Part shown: positions 7,403 to 17,388 of the stretch, piece by piece | Position numbering within the stretch: the first letter of the stretch is position 1 | Layout of the letters: each line of letters starts with the position of its first letter | NCBI GenBank assembly: GCA_947471565.1 | Contig: CANIVT010000017.1 | Coordinates: 1-48,371, forward strand | Direction of reading: 5' to 3' | From: Spartobacteria bacterium | Lineage (GTDB): Bacteria > Verrucomicrobiota > Verrucomicrobiia > Chthoniobacterales > UBA6821 | DNA length: 48,371 nt | Made by a program: the position numbers and the translations under genes | Notes under the pieces: model-generated | What the model was told of the DNA's origin: nothing | The model's input: only the letters and a program-made list of their open reading frames with translations | The model's database searches: none

Positions 7403-9346
7403 TCAGAAAACGACGTAGAGCCTGGCCCCGAGCGTCCAGACGGTACCCAATGTCCCGTTGCCGGCTGGGTTAACAAGGCACTGGGCATAGGGTTTGAGGG
7501 AGAGCCACTTGGTGGCCTGAATGTTGTAGAAGCCCTCGATGACCTGAGTCGAGGTGTAGGCGGGAAGCTTCGCGTATTCGCCCTGAGTGTAGGTGTTGAG
7601 CCCGTTCTGATAGGAATTGTATTGCTGGCTGTAGAATCCGCAGCCCAGGGCGGCACCGATCTGATCCGCCGGGCGCGCGTTCCAAGGTCCTTTCCAGACC
7701 AGGCCGGTCTGGAAGTAAAAGGGCATCGCCTGATCACCGGGATTGGAGAAAGCCGCCTCGTTGAAGGAGTAGAGGCCGCGGTCCGACAGGGTCTTGGCCT
7801 TGGGGGTGACGGGATTCTTTCCTTCGCTCTGATTATCCGCAGCGTCATGGTGCCGGAAGAGCATCTGGTCGGCCTGGAGGTAGATTCCCATGACGGTGGA
7901 GTTGTAGTTGGATCCCGCTACCTTGCCGGGCACCGTCTGGTCATAATTGTAGGGGGTGTAGCTACAGTTGGGCATGGCCCAGATGTAGTAACCGACGGCG
8001 TACTTTCCCTCGAGCTTGTCGGTGCCCAGTTTCGGGGTCCACCCGATCTCGTTCACGCTGTAAAGACCGTTGCCCGACCAGGTGCTGTAGAGACCCTGCA
8101 TACCGCCTGTGGAGTTATTGTTCGGTGCACCGGCGGTATTGAATCCGCCGTTCTGGGAGTACTTCTGCTGATTGCCGTTGTTCTTGGTGCTTCCGGTTGG
8201 AACCCCGTTTTTGTTGACGGTGGGCACATTGGCATAGGGCACTTTGACCTTACCGATGTAGGAGGGAGAGATATTCGCGTAGGGATAGACGCTCGTCGCG
8301 GTGAACTGAGGATTCTGCGAAACGCCCGTCGCGTTGGCAACGGCCTGATAAAGGCCCGCCTGAATATAGGTGCTCGAGGAGGGTTTCACGCGCAGGGTGC
8401 CGCCCCAGGCCAAGTAGGAGGAACTCCACCCGACCGCGGAGGAGCTGTAGAGGTTGGTTTTGCCGTTGTTGGCTGCAACGGGCATGCCGGGACCATCTGG
8501 GCCCACGCCGATGCCCTTGGAGGAGTTGATCATGTTGTTCTCAAACAATTTTGAGAGCGGTTGCTGCAGGAACTGATCGTAAGGATTCTCCATACCGATA
8601 TTCAGAAATCCGATCCGGTTGGCGTACTGCACGTACTGTTGCATCATGCGCATCCCAAAGCCGCTGCTCATGTCGGTTGGGTTCCAGGCGCTGGTTGTGC
8701 CCGTAGTGCCGGCGGCGTAGGCAGGATTGTTGTCGACCACATTGCGGTAGCGCCAATCAGAGAGGATCGTCACGCCGTCGATTCCAAACACCGGCTTAAA
8801 GTCGTAGAAGAACTTGATGCGGATCTCGGGAATGAAGTTGCTCCGGGGCATCCCGCTCGACTGGGGAAACCCACCTGAGACCTGCCCGAAATAGACATAC
8901 TTCAGGACGCCCTGCATGGTGAGCCCATGATCTTTCAGCGGTTTGCCAAGGCCGAACCAATCACCCGTCGCGCCAGACTGGTCGAGGTAGCGGTGGAATT
9001 GTGCTCCCATTTCCTCTCTGGAGGAAAAGATGTCGAGGTGGGGATTGTAGACTAGGGCAGAGGTGTTGATGTGACTGACGGAATTGACCAAGCCTTGTTC
9101 GGCGTGAACAAGAGACTGCCCTGCGAGGTGGAGTTCCCTTCCGGCTCCGGTAGCCGCGCCGTGGACGAGGCCTTTGACCGCCACTGCGTCCCGATGCAGG
9201 GTCTCCTTGAGTTCTCCGTTCCACCAGCGTTCGATGCGTGAGAGCGGGCTTTCCTTGCTTTCCTGCGGAGCTTGGGGTGAGGAGGCCCTGAGTGAGAGGA
9301 TCGGGAGTGTCAGCAGAAGAAGGGTCAGGGAGAGGCGTTTTGTCAT
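7403..9346 (-). CDS. Large OprB-like porin with N-terminal helical region
   Basis: This is a 647-residue outer-membrane protein with a signal peptide (residues 1-21). A predicted helical stretch covers about residues 30-95, with many Glu, His and Lys in amphipathic spacing. The OprB-type start (GDWFGLGKPLKDHGL) appears near residue 130, and the protein ends in a terminal Phe (LYVVF). Asn/Gly/Ser/Thr-rich segments (about residues 370-430) look like long surface loops. It is convergent with the ligand-gated channel gene, only 19 bases apart. The N-terminal helix might form a trimeric periplasmic stalk, as in some PVC-group porins; that is inference. Substrate unknown, sugars likely. Confidence 0.8.
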   Translation of the reverse strand: MTKRLSLTLLLLTLPILSLRASSPQAPQESKESPLSRIERWWNGELKETLHRDAVAVKGLVHGAATGAGRELHLAGQSLVHAEQGLVNSVSHINTSALVYNPHLDIFSSREEMGAQFHRYLDQSGATGDWFGLGKPLKDHGLTMQGVLKYVYFGQVSGGFPQSSGMPRSNFIPEIRIKFFYDFKPVFGIDGVTILSDWRYRNVVDNNPAYAAGTTGTTSAWNPTDMSSGFGMRMMQQYVQYANRIGFLNIGMENPYDQFLQQPLSKLFENNMINSSKGIGVGPDGPGMPVAANNGKTNLYSSSAVGWSSSYLAWGGTLRVKPSSSTYIQAGLYQAVANATGVSQNPQFTATSVYPYANISPSYIGKVKVPYANVPTVNKNGVPTGSTKNNGNQQKYSQNGGFNTAGAPNNNSTGGMQGLYSTWSGNGLYSVNEIGWTPKLGTDKLEGKYAVGYYIWAMPNCSYTPYNYDQTVPGKVAGSNYNSTVMGIYLQADQMLFRHHDAADNQSEGKNPVTPKAKTLSDRGLYSFNEAAFSNPGDQAMPFYFQTGLVWKGPWNARPADQIGAALGCGFYSQQYNSYQNGLNTYTQGEYAKLPAYTSTQVIEGFYNIQATKWLSLKPYAQCLVNPAGNGTLGTVWTLGARLYVVF

Positions 9347-9443
9347 GGGAGATTAGGAATCGGGAACGGAATTTCTCGATGATGGGTCTCCGGATGGCAA
9401 TCCGCGCCATGTTACGATTTCATCACAACGGGCACCATGGCCT

Positions 9444-9461
9444 GCCGCTTAAACCAGCGGC
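9444..9461 (-). terminator. Perfect hairpin downstream of tRNA-Asp
   Basis: GCCGCT and AGCGGC form a 6-bp perfect stem with the loop TAAACC, 13 bases beyond the tRNA 3' end on the minus strand. No T-run follows on that strand, so termination is only a suggestion. Confidence 0.4.
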
Positions 9462-9473
9462 ATAACTCCCTTC

Positions 9474-9547
9474 CGGAGTTGACGGGGCTCGAACCCGCAA
9501 CCCCCGCCGTGACAGGGCGGTGCTCTGACCAATTGAGCTACAACTCC
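9474..9547 (-). tRNA. tRNA-Asp (GTC)
   Basis: The minus strand folds as a standard cloverleaf: acceptor GGAGTTG pairs with CAACTCC, discriminator G, D-arm, anticodon stem CCGCC/GGCGG around the loop CTGTCAC (anticodon GTC), and T-arm GCGGGTTCGAGCCCCG. The CCA end is not encoded. Discriminator G is usual for tRNA-Asp. Confidence 0.96.
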
Positions 9548-9658
9548 AGGGATGCCTCGGGAAACCCCGAGGGCTGGTAATCATCCACGCAATCGCGCCC
9601 GGGGCAATCTTTTTTGTGACTTTCCGGGCAGGGAAAGGCATCCTGATGCCAAGACGCC

Positions 9659-11128
9659 ATGGCCTATCCAACCTACACCGCATTCCTGAAGGCCCTTGAG
9701 GAGGCGGGCGAACTGCGCCGGATTAGTGAACCCGTCGCCACCGAGTTACAGATCACGGAAATCGCCGACCGTGAGATGAAGTCCCCGGGCGGGGGGAAGG
9801 CGCTGCTCTTCGAGAAGCCGACGATCAACGGCAAGGTCTCCGCCTTCCCTGTGGCGATCAATGCCCTGGGGTCGAAGCGTCGCATGGCGATGGCGCTGGG
9901 TCTCGACTCGGTCGACGAGCTGGCCTCCCAGCTGGAATTCCTGATGAAGGCCAAGCCGCCGAAGAGCTTCAAGGATGCCCTCAAGCTCCTGCGAAATGGC
10001 ATCGATCTCATCCACGCCCGTCCCAAGAATGTTCGTGATGGCATTTGCCAGGAAGTCATCCACCGCATCGGCGAGGGGAGTGCCGGCGAGCCTTTCTCAC
10101 TCGATCATCTCCCGATCCTGAAATGCTGGCCGCAGGACGGAGGCCGCTTTATCACCCTGCCGACGGTCTACACCAAGGATCCCGACACCGGGGAGCGCAA
10201 CGTCGGCATGTATCGCATCCAGATCTATGACGGTGCCACCACGGGCATGCATTGGCAGGTGCACAAGGTCGGCGCACGCCACGGCAAGCGCTACTACGAG
10301 CGAGGAGAGAAGATGCCCGTCGCCATCTGCCTCGGTGGCGATCCAGCCCTCACATTGGCTGCCACGGCACCGCTTCCCGACGGAATCGACGAGATCCTCT
10401 TCGCCGGATTCGCCCGCAAGAAATCCGTGGAGCTGGTGAAGTGCGTCACCCAGCCGCTTGAGGTGCCGGCCTGCAGTGATTTCGTGATCGAGGGATATGT
10501 CCAACCGGGCGAGACGCGCCCCGAGGGGCCCTTCGGCGATCACACCGGATTCTACACGCCAGTGGACGACTACCCCGTCTTCCACGTGACCGCGATCACC
10601 CATCGGAAGGAGGCTGTCTATCCCTGCACGATTGTCGGGATCCCGCCGATGGAGGATTTCTACATGGGAGAGGCGAGCGTCCGGATCTTCCTGCCTATTT
10701 TCAAGATGAACTTCCCCGAGATCGTCGATATGGCGCTCCCGGCCGAAGGGACGTTCCATAACCTCGTCTTCGTCTCGATCAAAAAGCAGTACCCGTGGCA
10801 GGCCTTCAAAGTGATGCACGGGCTCTGGGGCATGGGACAGATGATGTTCGCCAAATACATTGTCGTCGTGGACGAGGACTGCGACGTGCAGAACACCTCC
10901 GAGGTCCTCTTCCGCTGGATGGCCAATACCGATCCCCAGCGCGACAGCACCTTCACCAAGAACCCCATGGACAGCCTCGACCATGCACCAACCGTTCCGA
11001 ACATGGGAAGCCACATGGGATTTGACGCAACGAAGAAAATCCCCGGCGAAGGCTACACCCGAGGTTGGCCCGATCTGGTGAAAATGGACGAGGCGACGAA
11101 AGCCTGGGCGGATGGATTCAAGGGATAG
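9659..11128 (+). CDS. ubiD: UbiD-family prenylated-FMN decarboxylase
   Basis: This 489-residue protein aligns along its full length with the UbiD family. These enzymes remove or add a carboxyl group on aromatic or unsaturated acids using prenylated FMN. Family signatures include 'MYRIQIYDGATTGMHWQVHKVGARH' (split here as the central FMN/Mn site), 'EGYVQPGETRPEGPFGDHTGFY' and 'YPCTIVGIPPMEDFYMGEA'. The Glu-x-x-x-Arg-Pro-Glu-Gly-Pro-Phe-Gly-Asp segment carries catalytic Arg/Glu residues. In bacteria it works in ubiquinone or, in futalosine users, menaquinone synthesis. No ubiX-type flavin prenyltransferase lies nearby. It starts 112 bases after tRNA-Asp, which is on the other strand. Substrate is not determinable here. 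Confidence 0.88.
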   Translation: MAYPTYTAFLKALEEAGELRRISEPVATELQITEIADREMKSPGGGKALLFEKPTINGKVSAFPVAINALGSKRRMAMALGLDSVDELASQLEFLMKAKPPKSFKDALKLLRNGIDLIHARPKNVRDGICQEVIHRIGEGSAGEPFSLDHLPILKCWPQDGGRFITLPTVYTKDPDTGERNVGMYRIQIYDGATTGMHWQVHKVGARHGKRYYERGEKMPVAICLGGDPALTLAATAPLPDGIDEILFAGFARKKSVELVKCVTQPLEVPACSDFVIEGYVQPGETRPEGPFGDHTGFYTPVDDYPVFHVTAITHRKEAVYPCTIVGIPPMEDFYMGEASVRIFLPIFKMNFPEIVDMALPAEGTFHNLVFVSIKKQYPWQAFKVMHGLWGMGQMMFAKYIVVVDEDCDVQNTSEVLFRWMANTDPQRDSTFTKNPMDSLDHAPTVPNMGSHMGFDATKKIPGEGYTRGWPDLVKMDEATKAWADGFKG

Positions 11129-11220
11129 GGCGAGAAATTAGCAATGATGAGGCGGATAAAGGGAGGGAGTAAATAACCTCTCTGTGTGCTCCGCGCCTCT
11201 GCGCGATCAATTCCGCTAAC
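11129..11220. repeat. Intergenic spacer with a dispersed 15-base word
   Basis: The gap between the convergent ubiD and squalene/phytoene synthase genes holds ctccgcgcctctgcg at 11189-11203. The same 15 bases recur at 38206-38220, also in a non-coding gap. A 'ctctgtgtg' word precedes it. This is one of several short intergenic repeat families in the window. Confidence 0.6.
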
Positions 11221-12078
11221 TCAGCTTCCCGAAGCCATCAACTGGAGCAACAGCGCTAGTTTTTTAGAGCCCGATACCCTGTAGCGCTTGGCAAAGACAT
11301 CATAGCGGTCGTGGTGCATGGCGAGCAGGAGTTCCCGGTAAATTGCGCTCATGAGTCGGGCGGGACGCATCAGTCGCTTTTGGTTTACGGTGAGTTCTGA
11401 CCAAGCGATCTCTGCCTTGGCGAACCACGAGTCGGCCCTCTCGGCCTGATAATGGAGGAGATGAGTCATTGCGGGGGAGATACTCCCTTTCAGGATATCC
11501 TCCTCTCTCACACCGAAGCGCTCCAGATCCTCCAGGGGAATGTAGATCCGGTCCATCGCCGCATCCTCCGCGACATCGCGCAGGATATTCGTGAGTTGCA
11601 AGGCGATCCCAAGTTGTTCCGCATAACGCTCTGCATCGGGGCTCTGCGCGCCGAAGATCCGCGTGCTGATGAGTCCGACCGCCGAGGCGACTCGCCGGCA
11701 GTAGGGTTCGAGGTCCGCGAACTTCGTAAAACGGACAATATCGCAGTCCATGAGCATCCCGCGTACGATTTCCTGGAGTAATTCACGGTCGAGATTCCTG
11801 CGGAGTATCATTTCGACGAAATCCTCCGGAAGATCCCCTTCATGCCCGGGGGGCAGAGCCGTGAGCCAGGATTCGAGGGCCGTCACTTTCATCGACGGAT
11901 CGAGGGAAGTGCTATCCGCAATGTCATCGATATGGCGGCACCAGTCGCCGAAGAGCAGGGCATCGCTTCGACGATCGCCTTCCAGTAGCAGGAGGGCGGG
12001 AATCAGGTTCGACGACCTCCGCCGCACCGCGGAGCGCAGTTTTCTCGGGATGTCGGGTGATGACAGTGGCTCGTCCAT
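11221..12078 (-). CDS. Squalene/phytoene synthase family protein
   Basis: At 285 residues, this head-to-head prenyl transferase has both Asp-rich Mg-binding motifs: DDIAD (residues 51-55) and DVAED (168-172) within LTNILRDVAEDAAMDRIYIP. It condenses two C15 or C20 prenyl diphosphates to a (pre)squalene- or phytoene-type product, the first committed step to hopanoids, sterols or carotenoids. Length and motif spacing fit the family (about 280-300 residues). It stands alone on the minus strand, with no hpn, crt or desaturase genes beside it, so squalene and phytoene products cannot be told apart. Upstream lies a 99-base spacer with an AT-rich repeat (ccctttaactttt) shared with pgsA. Confidence 0.88.
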   Translation of the reverse strand: MDEPLSSPDIPRKLRSAVRRRSSNLIPALLLLEGDRRSDALLFGDWCRHIDDIADSTSLDPSMKVTALESWLTALPPGHEGDLPEDFVEMILRRNLDRELLQEIVRGMLMDCDIVRFTKFADLEPYCRRVASAVGLISTRIFGAQSPDAERYAEQLGIALQLTNILRDVAEDAAMDRIYIPLEDLERFGVREEDILKGSISPAMTHLLHYQAERADSWFAKAEIAWSELTVNQKRLMRPARLMSAIYRELLLAMHHDRYDVFAKRYRVSGSKKLALLLQLMASGS

Positions 12079-12177
12079 CGGAGTGCTGTGATGCAGGCTA
12101 TGGGGTACCGTTACAGGATTTCACCCTTTAACTTTTAGCTTTCCGCTTTTTCCTTCGCCACGGAAGGTGACTGGAGC

Positions 12178-12774
12178 ATGACGCTACCAAACCAGATCAC
12201 CATAGCGAGGATCCTGCTGATCCCGGTCTTCGTCATGCTGGCGATCTATTACGGACGTTCCGTGGCCTCGGGGCATCCCGACGAGACACTCCGCCTCGCC
12301 ACGATCATCGTCTTCCTGACAGCAGCCCTGAGCGATGGCATCGACGGCTGGCTGGCTCGCCGCTTTCATTTGAAGTCGGCTTTGGGGGCGCTGCTCGACC
12401 CGATCGCCGACAAGGGATTGATGCTTGCGGCCATCATCACCCTCAGCGTCACCAAGTGGCCCTACGAGCTACCGCTCTGGTATCCCGTCCTCGTCATCTC
12501 CCGCGACATTCTGATTGTCACCGGGTGCGGCGTGCTCCGGATCCTTAATGATCACCTGGAGGTAAAGCCTTCCCTGCTTGGCAAGTCCTCCACCTTCCTG
12601 CAGATGGCGGCGGTCTCCGTCGTCATGCTCCAGTGGAAGTGGTATGAACCGGTGGTCTGGGTTTCCGGAGCGGTGACCCTCCTTAGCGGTATCGGTTATG
12701 TCGCCGAGGGAATTCGTCTGCTTCAGGCCGGCGGCCACACCCATCCTGTAAAATCCGATTCCGAAAAACTATGA
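12178..12774 (+). CDS. pgsA: CDP-diacylglycerol--glycerol-3-phosphate 3-phosphatidyltransferase
   Basis: This 198-residue integral membrane enzyme has the complete CDP-alcohol phosphatidyltransferase motif D-x2-D-G-x2-A-R-x8-G-x3-D-x3-D at residues 53-78 (Asp53, Asp56, Gly57, Ala60, Arg61, Gly70, Asp74, Asp78). Several hydrophobic helices surround it. It makes phosphatidylglycerol phosphate from CDP-diacylglycerol and glycerol-3-phosphate at the inner membrane. The N-terminus (MTLPNQITIARI) is typical of PgsA rather than phosphatidylserine synthase. The stop overlaps the der start by four bases (ATGA), so the two are translationally coupled. Confidence 0.93.
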   Translation: MTLPNQITIARILLIPVFVMLAIYYGRSVASGHPDETLRLATIIVFLTAALSDGIDGWLARRFHLKSALGALLDPIADKGLMLAAIITLSVTKWPYELPLWYPVLVISRDILIVTGCGVLRILNDHLEVKPSLLGKSSTFLQMAAVSVVMLQWKWYEPVVWVSGAVTLLSGIGYVAEGIRLLQAGGHTHPVKSDSEKL

Positions 12775-14351
12775 GACGCGTCGCCATTGTCGGTCGCCCC
12801 AATGTGGGCAAGTCCTCTCTCTTTAACCGCTTGATGGGCCGCCGTCTGGCCATTGTCCATGACCAACCGGGAGTCACCCGCGATCGTCTGGCGGGGATCT
12901 GCCGGGAGGGATCCTTCCCCTTTGAGATCATCGACACCGGCGGCATCGGGGATGCGCCCGATCCCGACTTTGCCGAGGCGACCCACACGGCCGCGCAGGC
13001 GGCGATCGCGAGCGCTGACCTCCTGCTGTTTGTGGTGGATGGTCGTGCCGGCCTGACCTTGCTCGACAAGGAACTCGCAGAGATGCTCCGGACAGGAGGA
13101 CGTCAGCTCCTTCTCGTGGTCAACAAGATCGATCAGGAACTCCACGAGGGGATGGTCACGGAGTTTCATGAACTGGGCTTCCCTGAGATCGTCCCGATCA
13201 GCGCCGCCCACGGCCGCGGCACCATCTCGTTGCTCGACCGCATCCTCGAGAAGCTGGGCGTCATGGATGGGGCCGACGCGGCGGAGGAACCCGAGGCCCC
13301 GCGTCTCGCTATCGTCGGCCGTCCCAACGTCGGGAAATCCTCCCTGCTCAACAAGATCCTCGGCGAGGAGCGGAGTATTGTCAGCGACATCGCCGGAACC
13401 ACGCGCGACGCACTCGATGTCCGTTGCGACCTAGGCGGTACGCCCTATGTGCTCGTTGATACTGCGGGCCTACGCCATCGCTCCCGTCCCGACACCTCCG
13501 TGGAGATCTTCAGCGCGATGCGCTCCGAGGAGGCGATCCGAAGGGCGGACGCCGGACTACTCGTCATCGACGCCCAGAGTGGCGTCACGTCTCAGGACAA
13601 GAGAATCGCGGGGATGCTTCAGGAATCGCGCAAGGCCTGCGTGGTGCTGCTTAACAAATGGGACCTCGTCCGCAAGGAGGATGGCGGCCGCGCCTCGCAG
13701 GGGGAGCAGGCGGAGGTGATCCGCGGCGACCTCTTCTTCCTCGATTACGCCCCGGTCATTTGTCTCTCTGCCCGCACCGGACAGCACCTCGGACGTGTCT
13801 TCACCGCGCTCAAGCAGGTGCGGCGCGCCGCACAGACCCGTATCACCACGGGTGAACTCAACCGATTCTTCCGCGACCTCTTCGAGGTGCACCCGCCGCC
13901 GTCCAAGTCGGGCAAGCGCTTCAAGCTCCTCTATGCCACTCAGGTCGTTCCTGAGAACCCGAGGCCATTCCAGCCGCCCGAGTTCCTGCTCTTCGTCAAT
14001 GACGAGGAACTCATCACTGATGCGTACAGGGAATATCTCTTCAATCGAATGCGCGAGCGCTGGTCCTTCGAAGGACTTCCGATCCTGCTCCGGCTCAAGG
14101 GGCGTGAGACGCGCGAGGTGCAGGACCGCAAAAAAGATGGTGCGATCCGGGCCTCCGGCTCCCGGAAGCCAAAGGGGCCCCGCCCTCCGAAACAACCCTC
14201 CGGCGAGCAGAACGGAAAACAGGTAGGGGAGAGCAAAAAACCGCTCAAGCCCGCACCGCGTCCCCGCCGGATGCCGTCGCACAAGCCCAAGGGACGACTC
14301 GGGGGACGCAAGACCCGGGCGCCCCGCAAGGGCCGTGCTCCACGACGCTAA
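12771..14351 (+). CDS. der: Ribosome-associated double GTPase Der (EngA)
   Basis: The protein has two consecutive GTPase domains, each starting with GRPNVGKSS (residues 8-16 and again near residue 183), followed by a KH-like domain (about 360-455). Der acts in assembly of the 50S subunit. G-motifs are intact: TRD switch, DTGG or DTAG, NKID and NKWD. At 526 residues it is longer than the usual 440-490 because of a tail of about 70 residues, very rich in Lys, Arg, Pro and Gly, ending in RKGRAPRR. The tail probably contacts rRNA. It overlaps pgsA by four bases. Confidence 0.96.
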   Translation: MRRVAIVGRPNVGKSSLFNRLMGRRLAIVHDQPGVTRDRLAGICREGSFPFEIIDTGGIGDAPDPDFAEATHTAAQAAIASADLLLFVVDGRAGLTLLDKELAEMLRTGGRQLLLVVNKIDQELHEGMVTEFHELGFPEIVPISAAHGRGTISLLDRILEKLGVMDGADAAEEPEAPRLAIVGRPNVGKSSLLNKILGEERSIVSDIAGTTRDALDVRCDLGGTPYVLVDTAGLRHRSRPDTSVEIFSAMRSEEAIRRADAGLLVIDAQSGVTSQDKRIAGMLQESRKACVVLLNKWDLVRKEDGGRASQGEQAEVIRGDLFFLDYAPVICLSARTGQHLGRVFTALKQVRRAAQTRITTGELNRFFRDLFEVHPPPSKSGKRFKLLYATQVVPENPRPFQPPEFLLFVNDEELITDAYREYLFNRMRERWSFEGLPILLRLKGRETREVQDRKKDGAIRASGSRKPKGPRPPKQPSGEQNGKQVGESKKPLKPAPRPRRMPSHKPKGRLGGRKTRAPRKGRAPRR

Positions 14352-14410
14352 GGATGGCTTGCCGATCCGCTCGTTGACACAGCCTCTCCGCTCCGTTACT
14401 TCATCCGCAG

Positions 14411-14590
14411 ATGAACACCTTTCCCTTTCCCGCCGAACCGACCGAGAAGGAGACCGCCCTCGAGGAGACGATCATCCGCTGGGTGACGGTCTCGCTTCCT
14501 TTCCTGATCATCGGCAAGATCCTCGGACTACTCGCCATCGCTGCAATCCTGATCTCCTTTAATTTCAATATCTTCGGCTGGATCGAGTGA
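14411..14590 (+). CDS. Small hydrophobic membrane protein (59 aa)
   Basis: An ATG at 14411 opens a 59-residue frame ending at TGA 14588-14590. The first 20 residues are acidic (AEPTEKETALEET). They are followed by a long hydrophobic stretch (about residues 24-52, VTVSLPFLIIGKILGLLAIAAILI) forming one or two membrane helices, then NFNIFGWIE. A possible -35 (TTGACA, 14374-14379) lies upstream, but its -10 is poor. It sits 59 bases after der on the same strand. I recognise no family; the clean amphiphilic layout makes it a plausible real gene. Confidence 0.6.
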   Translation: MNTFPFPAEPTEKETALEETIIRWVTVSLPFLIIGKILGLLAIAAILISFNFNIFGWIE

Positions 14591-14728
14591 CAGTTGTGGG
14601 GGATCGGGAATAGGTAATCGGGCATCGGGAGGGGGAAAGGCCCGACCTCGATACCAAACTCAACCCGGTACGAAGTTATCCCCAGAACCCATTACCGAAT
14701 CCCCATTCCCTGCCGTCGCTCGCGACGG
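14591..14728. repeat. Spacer with inverted 'gggaatagg/attacc' words
   Basis: The gap between convergent genes holds ggggatcgggaataggtaat (14599-14618) and, about 70 bases on, the near-inverse words cccattaccgaatccccatt (14689-14708). Similar words (ggggaataggtgatcggg) occur at 47259-47276 and near 9352, suggesting a dispersed repeat family. Confidence 0.45.
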
Positions 14729-15661
14729 CTACGGCTCCGGATGCTCCTGTTCCGTTGAGGGGTGCGAGCCGATCTGATGGTGATCGATGTAGGCGTGGCC
14801 GCGTAGATGGCCCAGTGCCGCGCAGAGACAGCCACCAAGGATGATGATCACGCCGGCGACATAGACCCAGAGCAGCAGGAACATCATCGAGCCCATCGTC
14901 CCGTAGATGGCGCTGTAGTTGACGAGCTTCGGGACGATGTTGACGAAGAAGGCCTGCCCGACCTGCAGCAGCACCGAGACCAGAAGTGCGGGCAACCAGA
15001 TCTGAGAGAATTTGGTGCGGTGACGCGGTGCGAGCATGAAGAGAATCGCAAAGGAGTAGAACAGGACGAGGGTGCCGACCAGATAGCGGCTGATATCCAC
15101 CACGGCCAGGATGTGGGCGACATCGATCATGGGGAAATGCTCGTTGATCAGGCTTTGAAGGGATTTGAGGATCCGTCCGAGTCCCTGCAGCATCGCGGGA
15201 ACCACCGTGCCGATCAGGAGCGCCCCTGACATGGCCAGGATCATGAGGAGGTTCTTCACGGGCATCTGCCACCAGGGGAGGCGGCGGGTTCCCCAAGCGT
15301 GGTTGATCGAGAGCACCAGTGAGTGAAAAAAGCGCAGGGAGGCCCATGTCAGGATCAGGATCGAGACGATGCTGACACTGCCGCGCTTGTTCTCCAGACT
15401 GAGCACCATGTTCCAGAGCAGGGTCTGCTGGTCTTCTCCGATCGGGACGAAGCGGTGAATGGCGGCATTCGCTGAGTCGCCGGGGAACAAGTACGAACCG
15501 ATGCTCAGAAGAAGCGTGATGAGGGGCACCAGCGAGAAAAGGGCGTAGTAGGCGAACGAGGCCGCACTCTCGCCGCCGCCGATCCGACCGTAGATAGCTG
15601 CCGTCTCGCGGAGGAGTCGCCAGAGATATCGAACGCCCCGTTGAATCGCCGTCCTGCTCAT
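14729..15661 (-). CDS. YihY/UPF0761 family inner-membrane protein
   Basis: This 310-residue polytopic membrane protein belongs to the YihY/BrkB family (once misnamed ribonuclease BN). It shows the family opening 'ESAASFAYYALFSLVPLITLLLSIG', the 'ILTWASLRFFHSLVLSINHAW' region, and a C-terminal helix pair 'MFLLLWVYVAGVIIILGGCLCAAL'. Six membrane helices are apparent. It has been linked with export or envelope functions but has no settled role. The start at 15661 (MSRTAIQRG) gives a short basic N-terminus before the first helix. It is transcribed away from the tuf operon. Confidence 0.88.
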   Translation of the reverse strand: MSRTAIQRGVRYLWRLLRETAAIYGRIGGGESAASFAYYALFSLVPLITLLLSIGSYLFPGDSANAAIHRFVPIGEDQQTLLWNMVLSLENKRGSVSIVSILILTWASLRFFHSLVLSINHAWGTRRLPWWQMPVKNLLMILAMSGALLIGTVVPAMLQGLGRILKSLQSLINEHFPMIDVAHILAVVDISRYLVGTLVLFYSFAILFMLAPRHRTKFSQIWLPALLVSVLLQVGQAFFVNIVPKLVNYSAIYGTMGSMMFLLLWVYVAGVIIILGGCLCAALGHLRGHAYIDHHQIGSHPSTEQEHPEP

Positions 15662-15951
15662 TGTGCGGTGACTCCTCGGAAAGGGGATCCGGTAGTCGGT
15701 TCGTGGGAATCCCGGGACATCGGCCCACCATGCCTCAACCGGCGGGGGGTGGCATGCCTAAAATAGCTTTTGACAGGGATGGAGGGATTAACCATTCTCA
15801 TTATCCGCTTTTTTCAGGAAAGCATCGATGCCTCGCGGACCGGAACCGGCTCCGCAGGCTCGGTTGGAGCTTTCAAGGAATGCGCGGATCCGGATCCGGC
15901 CCCGCCGAGTCCCTGTTCTTTCATAACTTGACCGGTCGCATGACCGGGCAG
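15662..15951. promoter_or_regulatory. Divergent spacer with candidate promoter for the tRNA-Thr/tuf operon
   Basis: Between the divergent yihY and tRNA-Thr genes, a consensus -35 TTGACA lies at 15770-15775. The best -10 at suitable spacing (CATTCT, 15793-15798) is weak. A perfect inverted repeat CCGGTC-GCAT-GACCGG (15932-15947) sits just before the tRNA. The promoter call is tentative. Confidence 0.35.
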
Positions 15952-16027
<76 letters not shown>

Positions 16028-16075
16028 GAGGAACGAATCACCCAAAACAACAACCACCAGCACAAACCCACCACT

Positions 16076-17260
<1,185 letters not shown>

Positions 17261-17275
17261 ACACATCCCGGAACT

Positions 17276-17348
17276 AGGCCAGTAGCTCAATTGGTAGAGT
17301 AGCGGTCTCCAAAACCGTTTGTTGGGGGTTCGAGTCCCTCCTGGCCTG
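17276..17348 (+). tRNA. tRNA-Trp (CCA)
   Basis: Acceptor AGGCCAG pairs with CTGGCCT, the anticodon stem GCGGT/ACCGT encloses CTCCAAA (anticodon CCA), and discriminator G is at 17348. No genomic CCA follows. It lies 15 bases after tuf and 40 before secE, the classic tuf-trpT-secE-nusG order. Confidence 0.96.
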
Positions 17349-17388
17349 CTCCGTCACTGCAACCCTTCGTCATTCCGTACAATTTTCC

